In this document: positions 38,281 to 49,451 of the stretch, in pieces
How the letters are laid out: each line of letters opens with the position of its first letter
How positions within the stretch are numbered: the stretch's first letter is position 1
NCBI GenBank assembly: GCA_001599715.1
Contig: BCHU01000009.1
Coordinates: forward strand, 496,001-560,000
Reading direction: 5' to 3'
Length of the DNA: 64,000 nt
DNA from: Phaeotremella fagi
Lineage: Eukaryota; Basidiomycota; Tremellomycetes; Tremellales; Phaeotremellaceae
The notes under the pieces: model-generated
What the model was told of the DNA's origin: nothing
What the model saw: only the letters and a program-made list of their open reading frames with translations
Databases searched by the model: none
Translations under genes and position numbers: made by a program

Positions 38281-39963
38281 TTAAGCAGTCCAATGTTGAC
38301 TCATCAACCTTTGAACCGCCATTAAAGCTTGATATCTGACATCAGGATTGGCATGAGTCATCAATTCCAATACTTTAGTTTTACCGTTAAGATCGTTGAT
38401 GTTTCTATGGCATTAGAACATCACATGAAAATCTTTAGACTCACTGCTTAGCTTTATCACCACCGTATTTGATGTATTGTCCAATATCATGCGAGGCGAT
38501 GGCTAGAACTTGTGGATCTTGACTTTCAAGCAATTCTACCAATCGTCTGACGGTCAGCACGTTGGTACTTAGTGTACTTACTTTATGATTTTCCTGTTAT
38601 CCTCTTGCCCAATTCTTAACCCGTTTTCCTTCCAGAATTCTTCGGAATCGTGAGCAGGTGACCACACCAAGTGACCAGAAGCAATTTCAGAAGCGTATTC
38701 GTCGAATGTACTGAGAGTCAGTGAAGTTCTTATACGAAACCCACCTCAAACCGTCAAGTCTGGCCTTTAGCTCGTCTTTGAGATAGGTAATGTCTTCGAC
38801 AATCTCATCATCTGACCATTTACGACTTTGGAGAGACGTAACGAATGGCAGTAATTTGATGGCGAACATCGATGGAAGATTGGCTGATGGTGCGATAGTC
38901 AAAAGGTTCTGATATTTGGTCAACTATTGCTTTGCTCAGGCACTCACTCTTAATGTAGCTATGACGACTCTGGTGACCTTTTCTTTGACAGCGCCCTTGG
39001 CAACATTTGTGAGAAGAGCTATGATGTCGTATTTTCTAACCATCAGCCAACCACTAACAGTGCACACTCACTTGTCCAAAGCCTCGGCTGCAGCTTGTTC
39101 GAAAGATAATTCCCATAAACAAAAAATAGCCCAATACTGGGATTGAGGATTGGGATTCGTTTTTAGAGATTTAACCAATCTATTCGTCAATGGTGCATTT
39201 GATTAGATGAGCTTACCCTGAGATACATTCCTCTTCTTCCCAAACTGCTACTCTAAATTGTTTGGAACCCAAGACAGCTCCAAGAACTTGTGTTGCGATA
39301 TCCCTGGGTGGAAGTCTTGGACCGTTGACAAGTGCAGATAGTGATGCCAATAAGATGGGAACAAGGTCATCAGGGAATGGTTTAGGATCGGTACTAAAGG
39401 ATTAGTAAACTTTCACCTGAGATAACATACGCAACGAGAATCGTAAGAATTCGTAACGCTTCCAAGACCACGAATTCGTCATTCTCCATGGATAAACATT
39501 TAACAATTGGCGGATAAGGATCGACTTGATGGAATAGTGGTATCGTAGAGTAATCTGCCGTTAGTTCTGACATACTAATGAGATTCACCTGATAGCATGT
39601 CGGTAATAGCGACCAAAACAGCTTGGACAGTGTCTACCCGCTGTAACTTTCTTAAAAGCTCGATGTAGAGTTTGGCATATTGACTACCCTTCTCTAAGAA
39701 GACGGTCGCCTTTTGGGATTTAGGCTGAAGATGTTAATAACAATGTTATGAAAGAGTACATACTGTCTTGTCCAAAGCTTTGAGTAAAGACAATTCATCT
39801 GCTGAAAGTAGCTTTGCTCTCTGATAACCCTATCTGTCAGGAGGTACTCTCTGGACTAATAACTCACTTCCCATGGAACAGGTTTAGATGTGATCTTTGA
39901 GGATTGGTCGTCTAGATAAGGAGAGTAGAAGGGGGGAGGTGTAGGGGCTATAGCAGCAGTCAT
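38281..39963 (-). CDS. VMA13: V-type H+-ATPase subunit H
   Basis: Peripheral V1 subunit that activates the vacuolar proton pump and silences free V1. Helical HEAT/armadillo-type protein of about 430 residues in roughly nine short exons. Start at 39963 (MTAAIAPTPPPFYSPYLDD). Recognisable blocks are WEEEECISGLVKSL, SQYWAIFCLWELSFE, ATLRNLL, SRKWSDDEIVEDITYL and EFWKENGLRIGQEDN. The C-terminal hallmark is VLAIASHDIGQYIKYG, then LMTHANPDVRYQALMAVQRL. It ends SQHWTA with a stop at 38281. The 208-nt gap to SPP2 forms a bidirectional promoter. Confidence 0.93.
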
Positions 39964-40171
39964 TTTGGGATGCGTTTATGAAGAAACCGTGAGGTAGGTA
40001 GGTAGGTATGCAGGTAGGTAGATAGTGACAGTGAGATACTTAGGTTCCAATGCGGGACTTAATCACTACCCCCATTTAAATTCGTACTTTTAGCTTATTT
40101 ACACCTCGCCACCTGGAGCCTTTTTTACCTCTCACTTTCTTTCGTTCTTCTCCTTATCTCTTGAGGTCAAC
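39964..40171. promoter_or_regulatory. Bidirectional promoter VMA13 / SPP2
   Basis: 208 nt between divergent ATGs. It contains a short GGTA/GTAG-rich tandem tract (near 39990-40025, GGTAGGTAGGTA) and a pyrimidine-rich leader before SPP2. Confidence 0.5.
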
Positions 40172-41524
40172 ATGACCACACCTATCTCCTTCACCATCAG
40201 ACCTCCTACTGTCCCCGCTCGTCCTTCACCTCTTGGTAACGGTGGGAACAGGAACGGCTCATGGAGAGGTGGACCACCTAGTCGAAGACATTTCGATCAA
40301 GGTGGTGAAGACGACGATGAAGACGAGGATGGAAACAGAGTCGAAAGACATCAATCATCGCGTACAGATCGACCTCGAAAGGAGGAAATTACTGGTTTAA
40401 GTAATGGTAAACACTTGGGAGGATCGAAAGAACCTGAACCGATGGTCATCGCTCCTCTACCCAACAGAGATTGGAGACAATCTTCAATGGCAACATCTCG
40501 AAAAATTCCTTCATTCAAACCAGAGGTTGTCGAAAAAGGTCCTGTAGAAACTCATGAAAGAACTGGTGATGGTCCACAATTATCTGGTCTTCGAAGAATT
40601 GGAGAAGTCAAAGTTAAGGAGGAAATCGAAGTCAAAGTTGAACAGGAAACGGTTGATTCTAACAATCACACTACATCTCATACCTTATCAACTATAGTCA
40701 AAGTCGAACCTCTTTCTTTAGAAGAACAAGCACTCCAAGCTGTACTCAACAGTGTCAATGAACCCACGGAAGAGGAATCTTACAAAGATCTCGTTATTGG
40801 TATGACGGCAAACGAAGATTCAGTTCGACCAGTCGATGAAGCCGACGCCTTTAGACGAGATGTAGCTACGAGACCATCCGAATCAAGCTTGGATGACTAC
40901 GCTTCTGTTCCAGTTTCAGCTTTTGGTTTGGCGATAGTCCGAGGAATGGGTTATAACCCAGCAGACGACGCTCCAATTCATATTCCCAAAGCTAGACCTC
41001 ATCTATTAGGTATCGGTGCTACACCACTTGATATTCCGCCACCTAAATCTGGTTCTAAAAAGAAAGGTGAAGACTACAAAAAACGAACTGGTCGAGGATA
41101 CGTTCCGAATGTGTTAGTTAGAAAGGAAAGGGAAGGTTCTGGTTCGGCTACACCTGCTGTTAGTTCTAGAAGGACAAGTCCTGGTAGTGAATTCTCAGAC
41201 AGGAGGGATAGGAGTGGAAGAGAAGAGAGTGGTGATGAGAGAAGGAGTGAAAGGAGAGATAGAAACGGTGATCGTGATAGGGATAGGGATGGCCGACGTC
41301 GTGAAACATCTCAAGAACGAGCTCGACGTAAAGCAAAAGAACGTGATGGGAAATATAGAGATAGGGAATACGAGACGGAAGAAGAACGTGCTAGACGGAA
41401 AGAGAGAGAAAGAAGAGACAGGGATAGGGATTATGACAGAGACAGAGATAGAGAAAGTGGACGGGATCGTGAAGATAGAGATAAAAACAGATCAAGGGAC
41501 GATCGACGTGATGACAGACGTTAA
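40172..41524 (+). CDS. SPP2: Spliceosome G-patch protein Spp2-like
   Basis: Activator of the DEAH helicase Prp2 in spliceosome remodelling, nuclear. Intronless, 450 aa. The N-terminal half is polar and disordered (Arg/Gly and acidic tracts). Residues around 225-300 contain the Spp2 signature DDYASVPVSAFGLAIVRGMG followed by YNPADDAP and HLLGIGAT, the degenerate G-patch of this family. The C-terminal third is an RD/RE/RS-rich tract of alternating basic and acidic residues, common in basidiomycete splicing factors but longer than in yeast Spp2. Divergent from VMA13. Confidence 0.88.
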   Translation: MTTPISFTIRPPTVPARPSPLGNGGNRNGSWRGGPPSRRHFDQGGEDDDEDEDGNRVERHQSSRTDRPRKEEITGLSNGKHLGGSKEPEPMVIAPLPNRDWRQSSMATSRKIPSFKPEVVEKGPVETHERTGDGPQLSGLRRIGEVKVKEEIEVKVEQETVDSNNHTTSHTLSTIVKVEPLSLEEQALQAVLNSVNEPTEEESYKDLVIGMTANEDSVRPVDEADAFRRDVATRPSESSLDDYASVPVSAFGLAIVRGMGYNPADDAPIHIPKARPHLLGIGATPLDIPPPKSGSKKKGEDYKKRTGRGYVPNVLVRKEREGSGSATPAVSSRRTSPGSEFSDRRDRSGREESGDERRSERRDRNGDRDRDRDGRRRETSQERARRKAKERDGKYRDREYETEEERARRKERERRDRDRDYDRDRDRESGRDREDRDKNRSRDDRRDDRR

Positions 41525-41872
41525 TGTAGCATAGTCAAATCATGTGATTTTGGTATTTTCGGTGATGAACACCTTATTTTGTGTTGTTTCTGAATGTTTG
41601 CGAGGCAGTTGAGTTTTGATCAATATGTGCAAGAGTTATTTTTAAACGTTATCTTCACAGGCAACATAGAGATGGCGGTCGCAGTGGTTTGACATCTGAG
41701 TGCGACGCTGGAGCTGCCAAGTATAGCTCTCACTATTATAGTTTTCCCATTTGTAAATTCTTGATGTGGAGAACTGAAGTCTTAACAATTTTTGAGTAGA
41801 TAGCAAATGCCATTACTTAGTCAATACAATATCCAATTCTGTATTTCCAGCCCCATTTCCAAACCGCTTATT
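41525..41872. other. Convergent intergenic region
   Basis: 348 nt between SPP2 and the ABM-domain gene, which converge. AT-rich; no gene recognised. Confidence 0.4.
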
Positions 41873-42327
41873 CTAAAAAGCTTCCAATTTCTCAAGTCCA
41901 ATTCCACCTTCAGCGATACTTGGTAAAGCCTCCTTGAACTTTTTATAAGGTTCACCCTCTCTGTGAGCCATATGGGCGTCAACTGAAGCGTACTACATCG
42001 TGATTGAATTAGTGACATGTTCCTTGCACAATTAAGAAATATCCACATACCTCTTCGAAGACTTTGAAAATGTTAGGATTTTCTGTATCTCTGATAGGTT
42101 GGTATTGAAGTGTACCAGGTTCATTCTTCTTCACATCGGCTTTGATGGCTGAAAGATCTATTTTATTTTGTTAGGAGTCAGATTTATCAATGACGAGGGA
42201 ATGAATTACGCTGTTGAATTTCTTCTGCGTGTCCGTCCTTGGCGGTGATGGTTGCGATCTATGTATGAGTAAGTTAAAATACATCAAAGCTTAGGTGGGG
42301 AATGCGTACAATGATGTAAGGTGCCAT
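41873..42327 (-). CDS. Antibiotic biosynthesis monooxygenase (ABM)-domain protein
   Basis: Small ferredoxin-like-fold protein of the ABM/YgiN family (quinol monooxygenases and related cofactor-free oxygenases). It is assembled from four short exons: MAPYII, then IATITAKDGHAEEIQQ, KADVKKNEPGTLQYQPI, and FKVFEEYASVDAHMAHREG. It ends ALPSIAEGGIGLEKLEAF, stop at 41873, for about 100 residues, normal for the fold. The EEYASVDAHMAH block (strand plus helix with a conserved His) is diagnostic. Substrate unknown; it may detoxify quinones. Its exons are too short to give a long open frame. Confidence 0.83.
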
Positions 42328-42996
42328 GGTGGTGAGGATATGTGATCTGAACGTAGATGATAAAAATGGAGGATGGATATGAAGAATGACGGTGATGAAT
42401 ATGGGATCTCGCTTTTATACACAAGCCATTGGTGGAGGTGAAAGTGGAGGTCTACGAACATCGCTAAAAATAATGCCAATCGACTGATGCTACGGCCGTG
42501 CATGCAACACAGATTGTATATTGTTATACCTGACAAAGACAGTATCATGCATACGCTAGTGGAAGTCTCACGTTCCGCTTCTCGTTACTCATCTCCCATC
42601 GACTCGTATCATTAACTTCTTTTCGGACTCGGGGACTGATGAGGGTAGTGCTGCAATAGTGGCAGAGTGAGAAAACCAAGATGTGTGACAATAACACTCG
42701 TATTTTCGGCTACAACTCTGGACATCCCAGTCGTCTATGGTCTTATCCCATCTTTGTCAACTGGCTGACCAGTCACTGTACATGTATAAAGAAGTGGAGA
42801 GTGTTCCGTCAAAGACTTGTTAGAGCCAACTGTGGCTCTTTTGATTAACTTTAAGGTACACGCACACAACATGTGTTTCAGCATACATCAAATCAAACCG
42901 TTGTTACCCTAACCGGACGATACATGCAAAAACGTTGGTAAATGCCATTGAATATCTGTAATGGGCAATGATGATCTTGGGCCCAAAAAACACAAA
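42328..42996. other. Intergenic between ABM gene and 5S rRNA
   Basis: 669 nt. Contains the ABM promoter; pol III T-runs lie at its right end. No coding gene visible. Confidence 0.4.
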
Positions 42997-42998
42997 AA
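42984..42998 (-). terminator. RNA polymerase III terminator of the 5S gene
   Basis: On the minus strand the 3' end of the 5S gene runs into T5 (42994-42998) and then T6 (42985-42990), the oligo-T signal for pol III termination. Confidence 0.7.
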
Positions 42999-43114
42999 CC
43001 ACAGCACCTAGGATTCCCGCGTGGTCCCCCACCGTGGTACTAACTAGGCGGCACTTCACTTAACTTCGCAGATCGGACGGGATGCGGTGCTTTCGAAGTC
43101 CTATGGCCGTGGAT
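42997..43114 (-). rRNA. rrn5: 5S ribosomal RNA, dispersed copy
   Basis: Read on the minus strand the sequence starts ATCCACGGCCATAGGAC, continues AAAGCACCGCATCCCGTCCG and GATCTGCGAAGTTAAG. It then gives AGTACCACGGTGGGGGACC and ACGCGGGAATCCTAGGTGCTGTGGTT. This is the canonical fungal 5S order with the internal pol III promoter elements (box A, IE, box C). The 5' and 3' ends pair (ATCCACGGC with GCTGTGGTT, one mismatch) to form helix I. Length 118 nt is normal. It is followed by T-runs. No 18S, 5.8S or 28S sequence is nearby, so it lies outside an rDNA repeat. It looks intact and could be functional. Confidence 0.96.
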
Positions 43115-43722
43115 GGGAGTTGGAGGAAAAGTAGTGTTATATGCTTGACACTGGAAGCACTAAAGTGTACAGATTTCCTGCGTCAATTCCCCCAGTTCTT
43201 ACTGAGTGAAGGTTAATCCTACTACCGTTGGATCTGAGATGCCGAATCAAACACGAGTTGGCTGATCCCTGGGAGAGATATCCATCCACGACTGCCTAGG
43301 GTAAAAAAGCTCATATGTGATAGATGCAAAGATCACGTATCAGTCAGCTGGCTTGGTCCTGCTTGAAATTCTCTGTGACGACTCTTGCGACCTTTTCAAT
43401 TTTGTGCGCTGAGCGTACGTACAGATCTGTTCGATCTGTTCTGTTGTGCCTCATGTCATCAACGGCCTTCATGCCGAGCTATGATTTGACATGCTCAAAA
43501 CGACCGTTACATACCGGATCCATATTACAAGTACGTTATCAAATCCACACCACCTAATTTGTCTGAACATTCTTCGCCCCGACACCATGCGGGCCTGTCT
43601 TTTCCGGTGGGTTAGAGACCCACTTGGAGGTGGATCTTGTCGATAAATATTTCTGACGAAAGGTATAAATTCTACACCAAAAGAAGCGTAGATTGCCTAA
43701 TTCTCAAAGAACGGAGCTAACG
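43115..43722. promoter_or_regulatory. Upstream region of MFS permease
   Basis: 608 nt between the 5S gene and the permease ATG. A TATAAAT at 43664-43670 lies about 53 nt before the start codon. A short plus-strand open frame at 43324-43557 has no protein features. Confidence 0.5.
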
Positions 43723-45671
43723 ATGAGTATTATACTTGAAGACTTCAAACCTGTGGAAGAAGTTCATCTTGAACATATGGACGTTGTCAAAGTCCCAGAG
43801 CTCACTGGCTTGACTGTTGAAGAACAAGCCAGAGTCAAGAAGCTCAAGCGTAACCTCGATTTAAGGTTCATTGGAATTGTGATCATGTATGTTTTCAAAT
43901 TATTCTGAGCTGACTGTTCAGATACATCATGAATCGTAAGGTCGAGTTCGCACCTAGACTGACAAGCAGAGCTTGACCGTTCAAACATGCCTGCAGCTCG
44001 ACTGCAAGGCTTTCAAACTGATCTCAATTTGACCGATGCTCAATACAGCACCACAATCAGTATCCTCTATGTCGGTTACATTCTAGCCCAGATGCCAAGT
44101 AACCTTTTACTCAATTGGTGTGGTCGGCCTTCACTTTACCTACCTTTCTGGATGGCCGCTTGGGGGGTGAGTGGTAAAAATTGATTTGTGGCACTAACCA
44201 ACAGCTCGTTTCTGCCTGCACGGGCTTCGTCAATGATTTCACAGGCGCTACTTTGTGTAGATTTTTCTTAGTAGGTCGTCACAGCAAGACCTCACTGACC
44301 TCAGGGCATGGCAGAGGCACCTTTGTTCCCCGGGGCTTTGTTTGTCCTTTCCAAGTGGTACACTCGAGAAGAACTTGGTAAAAGAGTAACCATGTTGTGG
44401 ATGGCAAATTTCATTTCCAACGCTTTGAACGGTTTGATCTCCGCTGGAATCCTTGCTGGTACAAATGGACTTTTGGACCATCCTGGCTGGCGTTGGGTAT
44501 GTTGGTCAACTGTTCATCGCTAATCCCAGCTCTTCTGGATCGATGGTGCCATGACAGGTGTCATTGCTCTAATCATGATCCCGATTCTACCAGATTTCCC
44601 TCACAATGACAGATGGTTGTCGCCAGAGGACCGCATTCTGGCCTCCAAGCGTTTAGCTCTTGAAACTGGAGAGAATGATGAAGATGACGATCTACCAATG
44701 ACAAAAGTTGCTTGGCTTGCTTTGACTGATCTCAAGGCGTGGATCTTCGTTTTCAGTTTGTTCTGTCAAGGGATTGCGCTTAGCTTCCAGCAGTATTTCC
44801 CAACGTAAGTACAAGACAATTGTCACAAGCTAATTACTGAATGCAGAAGTAAGTGTTTTTGCTACGATATTGCTTATGACCAGTCGTGAAAACCTTGGGC
44901 TACAATTCTACTCAAACTCTTCTTCTCACTGCACCACCTGTGAGTCAGATGCTGCTATGTCGACACTTGTCTGACATCTTGATAGTGGGTGTTTGCTGGA
45001 ATCGTCGCCTACATCAATGCCTACATTTCCGACAAACGAAGTAGACGTTTCGAGCATCTCGTTGGGCCATATTGTGTAGCCATAGTAGGCTTCATCATTG
45101 CTGCCACCACAAGTGCGTACAAAATCCTAGCTTTTCTAATCCTCAGCTGCCACTGCACCAAGATATATCGCAATGTTCTTGATGGCTGTAGCCAATGCTG
45201 GATATCTGGTAAGAAATTAGCGTGTTCTTTTGCTGAATTATGAGCTTAATTTCCCATGGATATCTTCTATCTTCCCTCGTCCACCTGCCAAACGGTAGGT
45301 ATTCATCGAAAAACATTGCTAATACCAGTGCGTTTATTATCGCTATGGTAAACTCTTTAGGGAATCTTGGAACAGTCGCCGGAGCATATGTGTAGGTGTT
45401 GATCATGTATGTTTGAATTTCATTGATCCCTCTTAGATTCCCCACCAACTGGGGCCCGCAATACGTACAGACCTGGGGTATTATGATCGCTTGCTTTGCC
45501 GTTGGAATCATTATCCTCTTCGGTCTACGAGTTTGGCTTGTCAAGTTGAACAAAAGATTAGACGCTGGATATGCTTATGATGAACATACGGGATTACCCT
45601 CAGTCACTGCTCTCCAAGGTAGCAGAGTCGCTTCTCAAGAGAGATTAAGAGGTTGGAGATACCAATTGTAA
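43723..45671 (+). CDS. MFS permease, anion:cation symporter (Dal5-like) family
   Basis: Third ACS-type importer of the window. The start at 43723 (MSIILEDFKPVEE) precedes an exon junction that rebuilds the signature NQLDRSNMPAARLQGFQTDL. Then come SILYVGYILAQMPSNLLLNW, CRFFLGMAEAPLFPGALFVLSKWYTREE, a central acidic loop (ENDEDDDLPMTK), and AYISDKRSRRFEH. FPTNWGPQYVQTWG and a polar tail (ASQERLRGWRYQL) close it, stop at 45669-45671. About ten exons with short introns; twelve membrane segments inferred. YTREE/PEAPLFPGA-type signatures favour carboxylate or allantoate-like substrates, but the substrate is unknown. Confidence 0.88.
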
Positions 45672-45926
45672 ATGTGGATTTGCGGGTCTACATTGGTGGA
45701 AAAATTGCAAAGCATAAGGGATGTGTGGTCTACGTCGGATGTCGAGTGGAACAAAGCAGCGGTGTGCAGTTTGTAAAACATTCAGTGATGCAGAAGATAC
45801 AAGCAAGTTACAATTCTAAGGTCGCTGGACAACTGATTCATTTTCATAACAAATGATGATCTGTTAGGTACTTGCTGCATTTGAGCTCGCAATTTTTTGC
45901 TACAACTGCCCTCGTCCGATTTTAAA

Positions 45927-47357
45927 CTACTCCTTCCCACTGGACGGATCCCTGTCCCCAGCCTGACTACCCCTACTACTACTTCTTCCTCTGGATCTCA
46001 ACCAACTCTTGACAAAACCGTTCTTAGCGGCAACACCACCATCATCCTCGACCAACAGAGGTCCAAGGTCATCCTCACCCATGGCACGTTTACTTGCGTC
46101 TCGGAATCCTTCAAAAGCAGCTCTGGCACCCCCACTCTCTATACTCTCTCTCGCGATGGCTACTCCTTCCTTCCAATCTGCCGCTCTTCCGGATACATGC
46201 AGCAAAGCTGCGGCGTTCAATAAGACGTAATCAAGTATAGCTGGCATCGATGGCGATTCTGGGCCGATAGGCGAAGATAAATGAGGTGGAGGTTCAGAGT
46301 TGTTCAAGATCGCATTGAAGGTTAATGCGTTCAGTTCTGGCGCTGCACCTCTAACTGAAGAAAGGGGATGAGTTGATAGACCAAAATCTTTCGTTGGATG
46401 TAAGGAACCAGTTGTTATCTTTCCGTTTTCCAACCACCAAGTCTAAAAGTTTTAGCTGTATTTTACATCAACGACTTACCCAAGTTTCACCTTCACAACT
46501 GATTTCGTCCAATCCTTCTTTACCACAAACGACTAAGGCTCTCTCGACTTTGAGCAAACGAAGAACCTCGGCGAAAGTATCTCCCAAGTCTCTTTTAGCA
46601 ACACCCAAAACCATCCGCTGAGGTTTGGCTGGATTGATCAAAGGACCAGTGATGTTGAAGACTGTTCTGAAGTTTAGGTTCCGACGAATAGGAGCAATGT
46701 GCATAAGTGATGGATGATAATGAGGAGCGAACAAGAAAAGGAATGGTGACGCTGATAAAAATGATTTCAATGTGTCGACTGGGAATGATAATCTACAGTC
46801 CAGCGACATCAAAAGATCCGCTGAACCAGAAGTCGAAGTTGCTGCTCGAGAACCGTGCTGTCAATTTAGCGATATTTCTCAAACTCGCCTTACCTTTGCA
46901 ACCCTAACTCCAGCACCAGCGACAACGACAGCTGCCGTCGTAGAAACATTAAATGTGTCCCATCCATCACCACCTGTACCAACAATATCTACCAGACCAT
47001 GATAGCCATCACCTTCTTTATCTGAATCTTGATAATCCCAACCTCCTGGTTCGGGAATGTTGGATTCTGGAATGACGTCTTTGACAGCTACAGCGTGTTC
47101 TCTGAGAACGGAAGCACAGGCTGCAACAATAGATGGCGAAGCCTCAAGACCAGAAAGCGTAAGGGCAGTTAAGAAAGCACCTGCCTGAGATCGTAAGTGA
47201 CATGACGAAGATGGCAACTCACCTGTGCATCACTCGTACCTCCTAGGACACAAAGATGTCTGAAGCAAAGAGCACAATCATCTGGAGTGAACTCGGTTGG
47301 CGTTTGAACTAATTTTTTTAGTATGACCTTGAAGGTCTCTGGGGTGTAGGTAGCCAT
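45927..47357 (-). CDS. TRP4: Anthranilate phosphoribosyltransferase
   Basis: Second step of tryptophan synthesis: anthranilate plus PRPP to phosphoribosyl-anthranilate. Start at 47357 ([10 protein letters not shown]). The PRPP-binding loop [14 protein letters not shown], then [17 protein letters not shown], split by an intron near 46890, are diagnostic. They are followed by LHPTKDFGL and NAILNN in the C-terminal half. It has a helical N-terminal domain and an alpha/beta C-terminal domain. An insert rich in Asp and Gly lies between the N-terminal domain and the PRPP loop ([15 protein letters not shown]). The tail [20 protein letters not shown] is an extra polar extension. The 236-nt gap to the PNKP gene is a shared promoter. 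Confidence 0.94.
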
Positions 47358-47593
47358 CGAGAAGTAAGACGAGAGAGGATGAGTGAGAATAAAAGAGTAG
47401 AAAGGTAGTGGTAAATGTAGCTGGAATCATCCATCTTTTCGACTCGCTCATCACGTGACTTTCATCTTATTTGGTGCTTAAATATGGTACGCGTATTAAT
47501 TAATTAATCAGTAACGACGACGACCACCATGATAGCGAACGATATAATCATTTAATTCTCACTATCGAACAATGATTTAATACTATTTTCAGG
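47358..47593. promoter_or_regulatory. Bidirectional promoter TRP4 / PNK1
   Basis: 236 nt between divergent ATGs, containing the tandem motif TTAATTAATTAA near 47496-47508. A CAG just before the PNK1 ATG could be the acceptor of a 5' leader intron. Confidence 0.45.
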
Positions 47594-49132
47594 ATGAAGA
47601 GATCAGCACCAGGACCAAGTTCTCCTGCTAAGAAGAGTGAGTCGTATTATCTGGTATATGGCTAACATCAGCCCATCCATTTTTTTCAACTTCAAAAGCT
47701 GCTCCTGTTGGAAAATTCATAAATTCTCCAGACAGTGTTATTCACTTCCTTCACCTTGACCCTTTCGACACCAAACCTCAATCACCCGTCACAATCATAT
47801 TTTATGACTTGGACGGGACACTCATCAAAACTAAAAGTGGAGCCAGCTGGCCAAAAGGTCCTGATGATTTCATTTGGTGGCATCCGTCTGTGCTTGGTAA
47901 ATTGAAGCAAGAAAATTCAGAAGGTAAACATATCGTTGTTTTATCAAATCAAGGTGGTAATAATTCAAAGACAATATGGCCACCAAAACTACCCCTCATT
48001 GCGACAAAGGTAAGCTACTAAGTTGATTTTTACTGATTTCAGTTACCTGGAATTCCAATACGAATTTTGGGAGCTCTATCCATGAGCGATAAATATCGAA
48101 AACCGGGCACTGGAATGTTTGACTTGATCGTAGAACTTTACAAAGCTGAAGGCTTGGAAATAGGTATGATAATAACGAAGAGTAGTATAAATCCTCTCAC
48201 AGATATGGAAGAATCCGTCTACGTTGGTGATGCAGCTGGAAGGCAAGCAAGCGGGGCCAGAAGAAAAGATCATAGCGACACAGATTACAAAATGGCTCTC
48301 AACGCTGGACTAAGATTTCTCACACCAGAAGTGAGTAGTGGTCAATGCAATGGGGACTAATAAGAAGGAACATTTCCTTGGCCATGCTCGACCAGTCTAT
48401 CCTATTCCTCCCGCAGGATTTCGCCCATCATTGCTTGGTCATCTCATGGATCGTAAGTTCATAGCTGATGGCGAACTGACGCACAGAGCAGTCCCTCAAG
48501 TCGTTCCATCGAGCACTCCGATTAGTCGTAAAGAAATAGAAATCGTTGTCTTCGTTGGACCACCGTAGGATTTTTCAAATGAGATTTGGCTAACGAAAGG
48601 GCATCTGGTAAATCATCGTTTTATCGAAAACACTTCAGTGCATATCAACACATTAACCAAGATCTTTTGGGAACTCGTGACAAGTGCTTGAAAGCTGCAG
48701 AGGATATGTTGAATAAGGGAAAACCCGTAGTCATTGGTAGGTCAGAATAGCTCTGTCCAAGCTCATATCAGACAACACAAATCGTGATCGAGCCACTCGA
48801 TCTTATTGGATTCAGTTAGCTGCAAGAGCAAAAGTCCCAATAAGGTATGTTCGTGTTTAAAAAAAATCGCTGACAGCAGGTTATTCCATTTCCTTTGTAA
48901 TATAGACTTAGCGAGACACAACAATGTCTACCGATCAATTTATGGACCACCAAATGAACCTAAACGAACCTTACTTCCCTACACCGCTTTCTCAACGTAT
49001 TTCAGTGCATTCGAAAAGCCAAATAAAGAAGAAGGGTTTGATGAAATCAGAATCGTCAATTTCGTTTGGCAAGGTAGTGACGAGCAACGACGATTATGGG
49101 ATCGTTATTTGGTAGAACCGAGGGGATCATAA
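47594..49132 (+). CDS. PNK1: Bifunctional polynucleotide 3'-phosphatase / 5'-kinase
   Basis: DNA end-processing enzyme for strand-break repair, nuclear. The start at 47594 ([14 protein letters not shown]) gives a short basic N-terminus without an FHA domain. The phosphatase half has the HAD nucleophile motif [29 protein letters not shown] and YVGDAAGR. The kinase half has the P-loop GPPASGKSS, split by an intron, followed by VVIDNTNRD and the Arg-rich lid RLFHFLCN. It ends [11 protein letters not shown]. Domain order (phosphatase then kinase) matches S. pombe Pnk1 and human PNKP rather than budding-yeast Tpp1, which lacks the kinase. About ten short exons. Confidence 0.92.
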
Positions 49133-49451
49133 GCAGCGGTTGAACGTTTCAATGATAGATATATAGTACAGAAACCGAGACGTGTCATGTTATTATCGAT
49201 GCATTCTGTCATCTGATATGCATACTGCAGCGATTGATTGGATGCATACATGGTTGAGCACATGATAAAAGGGTGAGAATTTAAGTAGCCTCCTGGTCAC
49301 TGTCACCAAGAATCTTATACTTAAACTGAGTGCCCCACTTCTCTCCGCATACCAGCACATGTGGACATAACCCACATTTACTATTGCTGCATTCAATTCT
49401 TTTAACTTCTTCTTCTTATTACTTGCATTTATTATATTATAGTCTACCACA
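49133..49451. promoter_or_regulatory. Promoter region of Zn2Cys6 regulator
   Basis: 319 nt upstream of the regulator on the plus strand. The last 80 nt are T/C-rich; the ATG context is CCACAATG. No distinct regulatory motif recognised. Confidence 0.4.

Noticed and set aside
41180..41520. RD/RE-rich repeat at the SPP2 3' end as a separate repeat element
   Set aside because: It is in frame and encodes a charged tail common in splicing factors, so it is coding low complexity rather than a DNA repeat element.
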